From positions 1,140,964 through 1,204,963 of the forward strand of contig NZ_FRCZ01000001.1 of the NCBI RefSeq assembly GCF_900143085.1: a stretch of DNA of 64,000 nt, read 5' to 3'. Both the position numbers and the translations under genes were made by a program. Positions within the stretch are counted from its first letter, which is position 1. Each line of letters begins with the position of its first letter. Under the pieces are notes generated by a model, which was not told where the DNA came from, searched no databases, and worked only from the letters and a program-made list of their open reading frames with translations. Below, in pieces: positions 36,140 through 44,773 of this stretch. The DNA comes from Gracilibacillus kekensis (GTDB lineage Bacteria; Bacillota; Bacilli; Bacillales; Amphibacillaceae).

Positions 36140-37300
36140 TTATGATTGTTGTGAGACTTTTTTCTCTTCCTTCTTACCAGACTTCTTTATATGTTCTGCG
36201 ATCAGTTTATAATACGCATTTGCCATCATCCATATGCTTTCCTTTTCATCTTCAAAAAATTCAATGTTATATCCATCTAAATTATTATTTAATGTTTTCA
36301 AGTATTCTTTTAATACGTTCGATCCTCCACCAACAAAATAACAGATTTCTGTTTGGGAATTTTTTTGCCATACATTGCGCAGCAGTCGGTATTGTTTCTT
36401 CGCTAATTCTAATAAAATCCTGTCTGTGGATTCATGGACGTTCGTTCTGCTTCCTTTTACCATTATATGATTACGGTCATTTTTTCTTGTAATAATGTCC
36501 ACGACATCACGACGACTGTCTAATTCTACACCATGTTTCGAGAAAATATCTTCACGGATATGTTCGAGTGACTCGGATACACCCAAATTAAACCCTTGAG
36601 CTTTATCATCATCAACGGTTCTGTTTTTAATTACTGCGATATCTGTTGATAAACCACCAATATCCTGAATTAAAATTTGTTTATCGATCAATTTCTTATT
36701 AATAATTTTTAAATCTTGATCCATCACAAGATTGATAAATGCGGCAAACCCTTCAGGATATACTTTCGCTTCATCAAATTTTATGTTCACTTTTTTGCCT
36801 TGGTGTTGTGGTGTAACTAAAAACTCGACCTGATGAACAGAACCGATCAGCTTGGAGCGATATCCTGCATCTTTTCCTTCTTTTACTTCACGTAAAGGCA
36901 AACCTGTCCCCAACGTATAATTGGCATCAATTACTTGATTACTATTTAGTTTAAAGGCATTTGCTGCATCTAATGCGATCGTCGCAAAGAGCATGACTAA
37001 CGTTTGGTCTTCCTGGGATTTACTGCTACCTGGATCAAGCTCTGTTGAATTGCTTGCTTTTGCCGCTAAATGGCCTACACGATAGATCGCATTGTTTTCT
37101 TTCAATGCAGGCGAATGTATACGAATATGTAACCCTTCTATTGGATCCTTTTGGTCTAATTCTTCAATTCCAATTACAGGACGGTCTTCCGTATCTCTGG
37201 CCATAATATTTGGCAGATTGAACTCAGTTTCCATCTCTCCAAATATCGCCTTAACGGAATCATTACCTACATCAATTGCTGCTATTCTTGATTGACTCAT
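36140..37300 (-). CDS. parM: ParM/StbA-family actin-like segregation ATPase
   Basis: A 386-aa actin-like ATPase. Phosphate 1 motif AAIDVGNDSVKAIFGE at the N-terminus, phosphate 2-like QILIQDIGGLSTDIAVI, and the adenosine motif CYFVGGGSNVLKEYL. ParM forms filaments that push plasmid copies apart. With ParR and the iterated repeats at 37441-37583 it makes a complete type II partition module on what otherwise looks like chromosomal DNA. It starts after AGGAAGGATGG. Confidence 0.88.
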   Translation of the reverse strand: MSQSRIAAIDVGNDSVKAIFGEMETEFNLPNIMARDTEDRPVIGIEELDQKDPIEGLHIRIHSPALKENNAIYRVGHLAAKASNSTELDPGSSKSQEDQTLVMLFATIALDAANAFKLNSNQVIDANYTLGTGLPLREVKEGKDAGYRSKLIGSVHQVEFLVTPQHQGKKVNIKFDEAKVYPEGFAAFINLVMDQDLKIINKKLIDKQILIQDIGGLSTDIAVIKNRTVDDDKAQGFNLGVSESLEHIREDIFSKHGVELDSRRDVVDIITRKNDRNHIMVKGSRTNVHESTDRILLELAKKQYRLLRNVWQKNSQTEICYFVGGGSNVLKEYLKTLNNNLDGYNIEFFEDEKESIWMMANAYYKLIAEHIKKSGKKEEKKVSQQS

Positions 37301-37440
37301 ATGTTTCCATCCTTCCTATCTTTTACATTCAGACTTCTACTTATAAAAAAGTCTTAGACAAAGGATAGTTGATATAAAGGCTTTCATCAATGCCTTTAGT
37401 TGAAAAGAAAGATAATCGTAATCTTTTTGAAAAGCAGCAA

Positions 37441-37583
37441 ATTTGTATACGTTTTTGTATTTGATGTATACAACATTCGCACACGTGTTATTACCGCAGT
37501 ATGTTTACATGTTTGTATACTTGTAAACCCTTTCCGTAAGCAATGTACACTTTTTTTGTTTACATGTATACCGTAATGTATAT
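37441..37583. repeat. Centromere-like iterons (parC candidate)
   Basis: Copies of TGTATAC or near variants start at 37444, 37465, 37514, 37544 (TGTACAC), 37565 and 37577 (TGTATAT), with GTTTACATG at 37503 and 37558. The 21-bp spacing recurs, placing sites on one face of the helix. The array lies upstream of parM, where type II centromeres double as the promoter and ParR-binding site. Confidence 0.7.
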
Positions 37584-37616
37584 GTAATCTATTGCGGTTA
37601 ATTTATATTGAAAAAA

Positions 37617-37864
37617 GTAGTGAGTATATGGTGGATCGTTTTAAAAACGGTAAAGAGGAAAAACTATACAATACTTCGTAATGACATCTTGAAAAATATG
37701 AAGAATGCCTATGACTATTCTAATGATGAAACCCGATTTAGATATAATAGGTACAGTTGACGATGATGAGTATGGATAAATGCAACATCTTTAAAACAAT
37801 GAAGTAAGCTGAAGACACAACAGTCTTCAGCTTTGTGAAACACTAGAACCGTCCCCGTGTTTCA
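37617..37864 (+). mobile_element. Left-truncated relic of the repeat-flanked cassette
   Basis: From 37617 the sequence tracks the 3' third of the cassette gene (ATATGGTGGATCGTTTTAAA, GTAATGACATCTTGAAAAAT, CTATGACTATTCTAATGATG), then the hairpin (37806-37816 with 37823-37833) and repeat (37836-37864). The left end is missing. It lies between the par iterons and the response regulator gene, whose stop codon is inside the repeat. Confidence 0.8.
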
Positions 37865-39426
37865 TCCCTTCTGTATTCGTTTGGGGTTTGTCCGTTGATT
37901 TTTTTGAATACTTTGCTGTAGTATTTTTCGTCTTTGTATCCGACTTCGTATGCGATGTCGTATATTTTTAAGTGTGGATTTTCTAATAGTACTTTGGATT
38001 TTTCGATTCGAATGTTGGCTAAATAATCGGTAATTGTAACATGATAGACTTGTTTAAACTTTCTTGAGATGTACTCACGACTAAGAAAAAAATGTTCTGC
38101 AATATCTTGTAACTTAATATCTAAATAATAGTGTTCTTTTAGATACGCCTCAATCTCTTGAATGCTCGTTTTCTCCTTTTGGTAATGTACTTTTTCTAGC
38201 AGATTCATTAAATCATAAAATTCTTTCTGCTTCTCCTCTTTAAATTTCTCAAACGAAAAAGTGCCATCTTCCTCCCAAAAATTCCAACCTTGGTCAATAG
38301 GTGCATGACCAGAAATATCATATTCTTCTAGCCAATTTTTCCGCAGTAAGTGAAATTGATTTTCCCAAATCTTTAATTGTTCAAATGAAAGATTGTGACT
38401 TGTCTCTAACTTTTCAAATAACTTTTGCAAAATAACATCCATTTCATCCGTACTACCTCGTTGCAATGCCCATTTCAGTTCCTGTGCATAATCTAATAAA
38501 TGAAGGTTACCTTTTTGATTCATTTCTTTGGTTGTAACCACCTTCTTTTCACCTGCCAATAAAGGATAGTTCTGTAGCACCTTGGATGCACTTCGATACG
38601 AATCAGCGACACAGGTCGTCTCATCCCCCTTAAAAATCGTACATTTCATTTTAATATATTGATAAATAGCGTCATAGATCTTTTCCAAGGCAAAATTGGT
38701 TTGTGGTGTATTCCATAATAAAATAATAATTTCATCTTCTTTATTTACATTGCGAAAACTGATCCCACTATTTTTGCTACGAACGATTTCATTGACAATA
38801 TTTAACAAGGCGAAAAAGACAACATCTCGATCTCCATTAAATTTTTTCATTAACAACCAAGGAACAGGTAGAATAGCTAGGGTGCATCTTGCATTTTTTA
38901 TATCAAGCCTAAATTCTTTTTGCACTTTTTTAATTGTTTCAATTGAGAGGTCTTTTTGCTCGATTATTCCTGTGAATAACCGATCCCAATAAAGTGGTTT
39001 GACTTCATTTATTACTTGATTTTTTTCTAACAAAGACCTTCTATCCTCATCCTGCTCCTGCCATTTGTGAACAGCCCTTTCTAACGTTTCATTTAATAAA
39101 TTTCGATCGATTGGTTTTAATATGTAATCAAAACTCCCGTAGAAAAGGGCACTTCTCATATAACGAAAATCATCATACCCGCTTATGATGATCGTTTTGC
39201 TATCCATTCCAGTACTGTGGATCCATTTTAATAGCGTGATTCCATCTTTATTTGGCATACTCATATCCGTAAAAATAATCTCAGGCCTATGCTCTTTAAT
39301 TAATTGAATCCCCTCTTCCCCGTCGGTTGCTTCTAGTACTTCTGTTATACCAACATAATGCCAATCTGCTAATAACAAAATGCCTTCTCTCACATGTTTT
39401 TCATCATCAATGATAATCGCCTTCAT
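37843..39426 (-). CDS. YesN-type AraC response regulator
   Basis: About 527 residues; the ATG at 39426 follows GGTGAT. N-terminal receiver domain (DDEKHVREGIL, IIFTDMSMPNKDG with the phospho-Asp, ILKPIDRN) and C-terminal AraC helix-turn-helix pair (IAEHFFLSREYISRKFK, DIAYEVGYKDEKYYSKVFKK). It should activate the upstream sugar ABC genes when phosphorylated by the adjacent YesM-type kinase; its gene overlaps the kinase end. The final residues ETRGRF and the TAG stop come from the dispersed repeat. Confidence 0.92.
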   Translation of the reverse strand: MKAIIIDDEKHVREGILLLADWHYVGITEVLEATDGEEGIQLIKEHRPEIIFTDMSMPNKDGITLLKWIHSTGMDSKTIIISGYDDFRYMRSALFYGSFDYILKPIDRNLLNETLERAVHKWQEQDEDRRSLLEKNQVINEVKPLYWDRLFTGIIEQKDLSIETIKKVQKEFRLDIKNARCTLAILPVPWLLMKKFNGDRDVVFFALLNIVNEIVRSKNSGISFRNVNKEDEIIILLWNTPQTNFALEKIYDAIYQYIKMKCTIFKGDETTCVADSYRSASKVLQNYPLLAGEKKVVTTKEMNQKGNLHLLDYAQELKWALQRGSTDEMDVILQKLFEKLETSHNLSFEQLKIWENQFHLLRKNWLEEYDISGHAPIDQGWNFWEEDGTFSFEKFKEEKQKEFYDLMNLLEKVHYQKEKTSIQEIEAYLKEHYYLDIKLQDIAEHFFLSREYISRKFKQVYHVTITDYLANIRIEKSKVLLENPHLKIYDIAYEVGYKDEKYYSKVFKKINGQTPNEYRRDETRGRF

Positions 39427-41227
39427 TTTTATCACCATCCGTATCTATAGGAAGTTGAATTGTGACTGCTAATCCCCCAGATTTCTGATTTTGAAGTTGT
39501 AAATTTGCACGATCGCCATAATATAATTTTAATCGACTGTACACATTTTTTAATCCGATATTGGCCACTTTGTCATCTTTTATGTCATCCCTATAAATGC
39601 ATTGATAGATCTCCTTCATCCTTTGTTCAGATACACCTATGCCATTATCTTTAATTTCAATTGTAAGGCTACCGGCTTCAATTGTTCCGATAATATGAAT
39701 TTCTCCTACCTTATCCCGACTATCAAATCCATGCTTAAAATAATTCTCGACAATTGGCTGTAACAGCATTTTCGGTATTTTTTTATCCAATATGCCTTCT
39801 TCTAAGTCGATAGCAAAGGATAATTTGTCTTCAAACCTTTCTTGTTGCAGGAGTAGATATGCTTGAATATAATCTCTTTCATCCATTAACGGAACCATGT
39901 CTTCGTCTATATGCATGCCATATCTCATGATTTTTGATAAATGGGTAACAAGGGAATATACTTGTGGCCCATTGTTTTTTAATGCTAGCGTTCCAATCGA
40001 TTGAAGTGCATTGTTTAAAAAATGTGGATTCAACTGTGATTGAAGAACTTTAAGCTGATTCGTTTTATTTTCTAATTTTAATTTGTATTCACGGTTAATT
40101 AAATCATTTATTCTCCCCATCATTCTTTTAAAACGGTGTCCCAACAAACCAATTTCATCATGACCTAAGGATTGAAATTGAACCTCCAAATTTCCCCTTT
40201 CAATTTGACTAATGTTTTGTAAGAGTACCCTGATTGGGAAAGTAATTTTAAAAGATACTAGCAGTGTAGCTAAAATGACTAAAGTTAATCCAATGATTCC
40301 AAATAAAATATTGATTTTTGCCACACTTAATGCACTTTGAAATAGCGATGTATAGGGGATTTGTTTGACTAAAATCCATCCTCCTGACGATTCTGGAAGT
40401 TTATTAAACACCATCACCCCTTGAAAAGACGGTTCATCCCAATCCAGTGTGCCACTATCTTCCTCTGTCTCTAACAAGTATGTAAACCATTCAGGATGAG
40501 TTGAGCTGTTTGTCACCTGCTGGTTTGAGCTAAAAATGCTATCTCCTTCTTGCGTTAAGATATAAAATTCCTCTGATTCTTTATTGTATAAATTTTCACT
40601 AAGATTTAGAAATTTATTGGGGGCAATATCGATCGACATATATCCCAATTGCCGATTAAGCGGAGCATCTTTTAGTGAACGATGAAGTGTGATAGAATTC
40701 CCCTTTTTGTTCTGCTTAGTTACATTATGATGACGCGCTGGTTCAATATACATATAATACGGATTCGCATCCGCTTTCTCAAAAAAATCCTGGTCTTGAT
40801 GATTGCTAGCAGATGAGAAAGCAAGAGTTGATTGCTTTGATACCGAAACAACATTCTGCAACTCATTTTCTTGTTTAGGAAACGTGATAGTAACTCGGTT
40901 AATATTACTTTCCGCGTATAAAATCGTCACCATTACATCTTTTATCGTATCTAATGTTAGATAACGATCATCTTCTCCATGCCCTTTTAAATAGTTCATA
41001 AAATCGGGATTATTATAGAAAGACATCGTTAAATCTTTTAAATCATTGATATAGCTCTCGACGTTACGCCCACCTTGATACAAAAGATTGACATTTTCTT
41101 CGATAAATTGATCCTTTAGAGATTCCTTGGTATAAAAATAAGTAATGAGAATGGAGGTACCAAAAGGAATAATAGTAATCGCTAACAAAAGTACAATGAG
41201 CTTATTTCTAATACTGTTCCTTATCAT
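39407..41227 (-). CDS. YesM-type sensor histidine kinase
   Basis: About 606 residues. Two membrane helices enclose an extracellular Cache-like sensor; a HAMP domain follows (IRVLLQNISQIERGNLEVQF), then the His_kinase domain with LQSQLNPHFLNNALQSIG and the ATPase motifs DNGIGVSEQ and IGLKNVYSRL. This kinase class works with AraC-type regulators to sense sugars and switch on ABC importers. It sits between the transporter genes and its regulator in one minus-strand run. Confidence 0.92.
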   Translation of the reverse strand: MIRNSIRNKLIVLLLAITIIPFGTSILITYFYTKESLKDQFIEENVNLLYQGGRNVESYINDLKDLTMSFYNNPDFMNYLKGHGEDDRYLTLDTIKDVMVTILYAESNINRVTITFPKQENELQNVVSVSKQSTLAFSSASNHQDQDFFEKADANPYYMYIEPARHHNVTKQNKKGNSITLHRSLKDAPLNRQLGYMSIDIAPNKFLNLSENLYNKESEEFYILTQEGDSIFSSNQQVTNSSTHPEWFTYLLETEEDSGTLDWDEPSFQGVMVFNKLPESSGGWILVKQIPYTSLFQSALSVAKINILFGIIGLTLVILATLLVSFKITFPIRVLLQNISQIERGNLEVQFQSLGHDEIGLLGHRFKRMMGRINDLINREYKLKLENKTNQLKVLQSQLNPHFLNNALQSIGTLALKNNGPQVYSLVTHLSKIMRYGMHIDEDMVPLMDERDYIQAYLLLQQERFEDKLSFAIDLEEGILDKKIPKMLLQPIVENYFKHGFDSRDKVGEIHIIGTIEAGSLTIEIKDNGIGVSEQRMKEIYQCIYRDDIKDDKVANIGLKNVYSRLKLYYGDRANLQLQNQKSGGLAVTIQLPIDTDGDKNEGDYH

Positions 41228-41364
41228 AAAGATCAATCCCCCCATTTTTGTTAAGAATTATATAAAGTATACAATAACCGTAATCCAATGCCTATATCAT
41301 TTGAAAAGCATGCCCAAGAAGCGGACATGCTTTGCTAAACTTCCTTATATAGAAAGAGAATTAT

Positions 41365-42684
41365 TTATTTCATATCATCCCAAATACTTTGGAAAGATTC
41401 AACCACTTCCGAGTATTCAATTCTTCCCGAAGCATATTCCTGAATTTTAGCAGCAAACTCTTGATTCGCGCCATCTGGCCATCTGAACCATGTCCATGGA
41501 ATCGTCTGCTCGGCTTTGGAATATTCTAAAATCGATTGACCTAATGCACCTAAACCAGTTGGTTCGATGTTATCAAAAGCAGGAATGAACGCAAATTCCT
41601 CTGTTATATAGCGCTGACCTACTTCAGATGATACCATCCAGTTTAAAAATGCTTTTGTTTCATCTAGATTTTCTGAGTCTTTATTTAATACCCAATTGTT
41701 TGGAACTCCCACAGGCAAACGATCTGCTTCCGATTCATCATTTAATGGTATCGGCAAAAAGGCCATATTTATATCTGGATTTATTTCGTAAATCATATTT
41801 TCTGTCCAGTTACCTTGTTGAAGCATCGCTGTTTCCCCAGAGGCAAATAACGTTACTTGGGTATTGTAATCTGTCGTAATTGGGTTATCATTACCGTACT
41901 CAATTTCTGTATCAATTACTTCTTTAAATTGCTCAAACTTTTCATTACCGATAAATGTTTCACTTCCATCATATAATCCCTCAATAAAGGTATCAGGATC
42001 TTCTTGCTGTGCAAATGGAATATTCAATAAATGCTGACCAATTACCCACCACTCACCATATCCTGCAGCAAACGGCGTGATTCCATTATCTTCGAGCTTT
42101 TGTGCTGCTTCCTTCAATTCAGTAAGTGTAGTTGGAGCCTCTGCAATTCCTGCTTGTTCAAATAAGTCTTTATTATAAATGAAGCCATATCCTTCTAAAT
42201 TTACTGGCATTCCATACAATTTACCATCTGTATCTGTCATTGGGACTTTTCCGATCGGGAGAAGATTATCCACCCATGGCTCATCAGAAAGATCCGCTAA
42301 GTGTTCTTTCCAAAGCTCTAATTCTTTAAATCCACCATTGTTAAAAATATCAGGTTCTTCTCCTGAAGCAAATTTTGCTTTTAAAGCAGCACCATAATCA
42401 GCACCACCACCTACTGTTTCCAGATTAATTTTAATATTAGGATTTTCTGCTTCATATTCCGCAATCATTTCTTCTAGTTGGTCGGCAATTTCCACCTTGA
42501 ATTGGAAGAAGTCAAGTGTCACCTGTTCCTCGCTATTATCCGTGCTTTCCTCTGTCTCTTCTTCTGTGTTTGTATCTTCACCTTCGCTGCTTGTGTCATC
42601 CCCACCTGAATCACTTGACGAACACCCTGTAATAATTGCAACCACAAATAACATAGAAAGAAATAAAAATAAACCACGTTTCAT
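41365..42684 (-). CDS. Sugar ABC transporter substrate-binding lipoprotein (CUT1)
   Basis: The 439-aa protein has a lipobox ITGC (Cys about 21), then an acidic low-complexity linker and a family 1 sugar-binding fold (LDFFQFKVEIADQLEEMIAE, YGMPVNLEGYGFIYNKDLFE, LPVGVPNNWVLNKDSEN). It binds an oligosaccharide outside the cell and delivers it to the two permeases upstream. AAGGAGG precedes the start. No ATPase gene is adjacent, so a shared MsmK-like ATPase is probably used. Confidence 0.9.
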   Translation of the reverse strand: MKRGLFLFLSMLFVVAIITGCSSSDSGGDDTSSEGEDTNTEEETEESTDNSEEQVTLDFFQFKVEIADQLEEMIAEYEAENPNIKINLETVGGGADYGAALKAKFASGEEPDIFNNGGFKELELWKEHLADLSDEPWVDNLLPIGKVPMTDTDGKLYGMPVNLEGYGFIYNKDLFEQAGIAEAPTTLTELKEAAQKLEDNGITPFAAGYGEWWVIGQHLLNIPFAQQEDPDTFIEGLYDGSETFIGNEKFEQFKEVIDTEIEYGNDNPITTDYNTQVTLFASGETAMLQQGNWTENMIYEINPDINMAFLPIPLNDESEADRLPVGVPNNWVLNKDSENLDETKAFLNWMVSSEVGQRYITEEFAFIPAFDNIEPTGLGALGQSILEYSKAEQTIPWTWFRWPDGANQEFAAKIQEYASGRIEYSEVVESFQSIWDDMK

Positions 42685-42760
42685 AAACTATTGACCTCCT
42701 TGATATTTTTATTTTACTATATAAATCTTTTGCAACAAACTCGATACAAAAGAATATAGC

Positions 42761-43588
42761 TTACTTAATCGAACCAGCTGCAATGCCTTTAATAATATGT
42801 TTTTGTAAAAACAGAAAGAAAATAATAATTGGCGTAATCCCTAACACGAGGCCAGCTAACCCCATGTCCCATTGCTTCGTATATTGAGCAAAGAACGAAC
42901 TCGTTGCTAATGGAATCGTTCTTAAACTAGCATCCTGTAACACTAAAAGCGGTAATAAATAATCATTCCATATCCATAATGTGTTCAAAATGACAACGGT
43001 TACAGTGATTGGTTTTAACAACGGAAATACAATTCTCCAAAACACACCAAATTGCGTACAGCCATCTACTTTAGCTGATTCTTCTATTTCAAGAGGAATG
43101 GTTTTTACAAATCCGTGATAGAGAAATAAAGATAACGAAACACCAAAACCAAAATACATCATAATAATCCCGGGTATGCTGTTCATAACCCCTAATATAC
43201 CACCTAATTTTACCAGCGGAATCATGACGGCTTGAAATGGGATCACCATTGCAGAAACAAAAAGAATAAATAGGATCGAACTAATTTTCCCTGGCGTCCG
43301 GACCATCTTCCAAGCTGCCATTGAGCTAATGAGGACAATACCAATAATACTGAACACGGTGATAATTAAAGAATTTAGAAAGGCTCTTGGAAAGTTCAGT
43401 ATTTCCCATACTTCTGCATAATTACTAAACATCAATTCTCTTGGCCAAGCAGCAGCATCAAGTAAAATTTCCGAGAAGCCCTTCAAGGAGTTAACAATCA
43501 CGAAATAAAAAGGAATAAGGAATAAAATTCCCAAACATATCGCAAAAAGCTCGATCAATAATGTCTTAGTAGTATATTTTTCATCCAT
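42761..43588 (-). CDS. CUT1 sugar permease, MalG/LacG type
   Basis: The 275-aa permease has six membrane helices and the EAA loop for ATPase docking (EESAKVDGCTQFGVFWRIVFPLLKP region). It pairs with the UgpA-like permease, whose stop codon is directly next to this start (TAAATG). Together they form the membrane channel for the oligosaccharide bound by the lipoprotein. Confidence 0.9.
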   Translation of the reverse strand: MDEKYTTKTLLIELFAICLGILFLIPFYFVIVNSLKGFSEILLDAAAWPRELMFSNYAEVWEILNFPRAFLNSLIITVFSIIGIVLISSMAAWKMVRTPGKISSILFILFVSAMVIPFQAVMIPLVKLGGILGVMNSIPGIIMMYFGFGVSLSLFLYHGFVKTIPLEIEESAKVDGCTQFGVFWRIVFPLLKPITVTVVILNTLWIWNDYLLPLLVLQDASLRTIPLATSSFFAQYTKQWDMGLAGLVLGITPIIIFFLFLQKHIIKGIAAGSIK

Positions 43589-44536
43589 TTATGCTTCCAC
43601 CTCCTTCTTCTTAGTAGTCATAACCTGTACCGTGGTAAAAATGGCAACGACGATGAAAAATAGAATCGATTTTGCACTTCCTAATCCATATCGATTATTT
43701 TGGAAGGCTTCTTGATAAATATTAATGGCAACAGACTCAGTTGAATTAAATGGGCCTCCACCTGTCAGGGAGATATTTAAATCAAATATTTTGAATGCCA
43801 TCGAAATCGTTAAGAAGAAACAAATGGTAAATGCCGGTAAGATTAATGGGATAATGATGCTACCTAACATTCGCACACTCGAAGCCCCATCGATTTTAGC
43901 TGCATCTAATAAATTTTTATCCACGCTTTGCAATGCTGCAATATAGATAACCATCATATAACCACTAATTTGCCACGCAAACACGATGACAATCCCCCAA
44001 AAAGCAGTCACTTCATCACCTAACCATGGTTGATTAAAAAAAGATAAACCAGTTAAATTACCAACGGAGGCAAATCCTTTAATAAAGATAAACTGCCAAA
44101 TAAAACCTAAGAGCAGTCCACCAATGACGTTAGGTATAAAAAATACAGTTCGTAGAATATTCTTTGTTTTCAGTGCAATATTTAACAATAAAGCTAAGCC
44201 AAATCCGATAATATTACTAATGAATACGGCAGCCAGCATAAACTTCGTTGTAAATACAAAGGAATTAAAGAATTTTGAATCATCGGTAAAAATCTTTATA
44301 TAATTGTCTAAACCAACCCATTCCACCGCCGAACTAACACCATTCCACGATGTAAAGGAATAAGAAACTCCCATAATAAAAGGCACAATTTGAATCGTCA
44401 AAAAGAATAGTAGTGCAGGGCCAACAAACGCAGCATATGTTAGTATTTTTTTAATACGTGACATTCGCTTTGCTTTCACATCTGACTTTTTTCTCTTTTC
44501 CATATAAGCCCCATCTACATCCACCTCAGTTCTCAT
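43589..44536 (-). CDS. CUT1 sugar permease, MalF/UgpA type
   Basis: The 315-aa permease has six membrane helices after a basic N-terminus; LLDAAKIDGASSVRMLGSII is the EAA loop. It is the first gene of the run permease-permease-binding protein-kinase-regulator. Start at 44536 after AGGTGGT. A cre-like site (TGGTAACGCTTTCT on plus) lies 26 nt upstream, so carbon catabolite repression is likely. Confidence 0.9.
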   Translation of the reverse strand: MRTEVDVDGAYMEKRKKSDVKAKRMSRIKKILTYAAFVGPALLFFLTIQIVPFIMGVSYSFTSWNGVSSAVEWVGLDNYIKIFTDDSKFFNSFVFTTKFMLAAVFISNIIGFGLALLLNIALKTKNILRTVFFIPNVIGGLLLGFIWQFIFIKGFASVGNLTGLSFFNQPWLGDEVTAFWGIVIVFAWQISGYMMVIYIAALQSVDKNLLDAAKIDGASSVRMLGSIIIPLILPAFTICFFLTISMAFKIFDLNISLTGGGPFNSTESVAINIYQEAFQNNRYGLGSAKSILFFIVVAIFTTVQVMTTKKKEVEA

Positions 44537-44561
44537 ATGTCACACCACCTTCTTTCTTAAT

Positions 44562-44575
44562 TGGTAACGCTTTCT
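44562..44575. promoter_or_regulatory. Candidate cre site of the sugar ABC operon
   Basis: On the minus strand AGAAAGCGTTACCA matches the CcpA cre consensus at 12 of 14 positions, including the central CG. It lies just upstream of the first permease gene. Confidence 0.55.
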
Positions 44576-44689
44576 AAATCCATTATAAAGGGTTCCCCCA
44601 GAAAATAAGAGAAACAATATTGACCAAAAAGGAGTACAAAATTGACCTGTTAAGATAAGGCGCGTTTTGAAAATGGAACAGCGGGCATG

Positions 44690-44773
44690 GAAATAGTATC
44701 CTTAACAATAAAGTAAGCTGAAGACACCAATGTCTCCAGCTTTGTGAAACGGTGGAACCGTCCCCGTGTTTCA
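44690..44773 (-). repeat. Right-end cassette relic at the ilvD stop codon
   Basis: Hairpin arms (44715-44726 with 44731-44742, imperfect) and the repeat (44745-44773) remain; sequence to the left matches the cassette only weakly (about 44690 on). The TGA of the repeat is the stop codon of ilvD. Confidence 0.82.

Noticed and set aside
37441..37583. CRISPR-like array upstream of parM
   Set aside because: The repeats are only 7-9 bp, unevenly spaced and without uniform spacers; a ParR-binding centromere fits better.
7585..44773. Dispersed repeats as simple transcription terminators
   Set aside because: The 29-bp repeats themselves have a short palindrome with a large mismatched core and no T-run. 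Only the linked GCTGAAGAC hairpin looks like a terminator, and several copies lack it.
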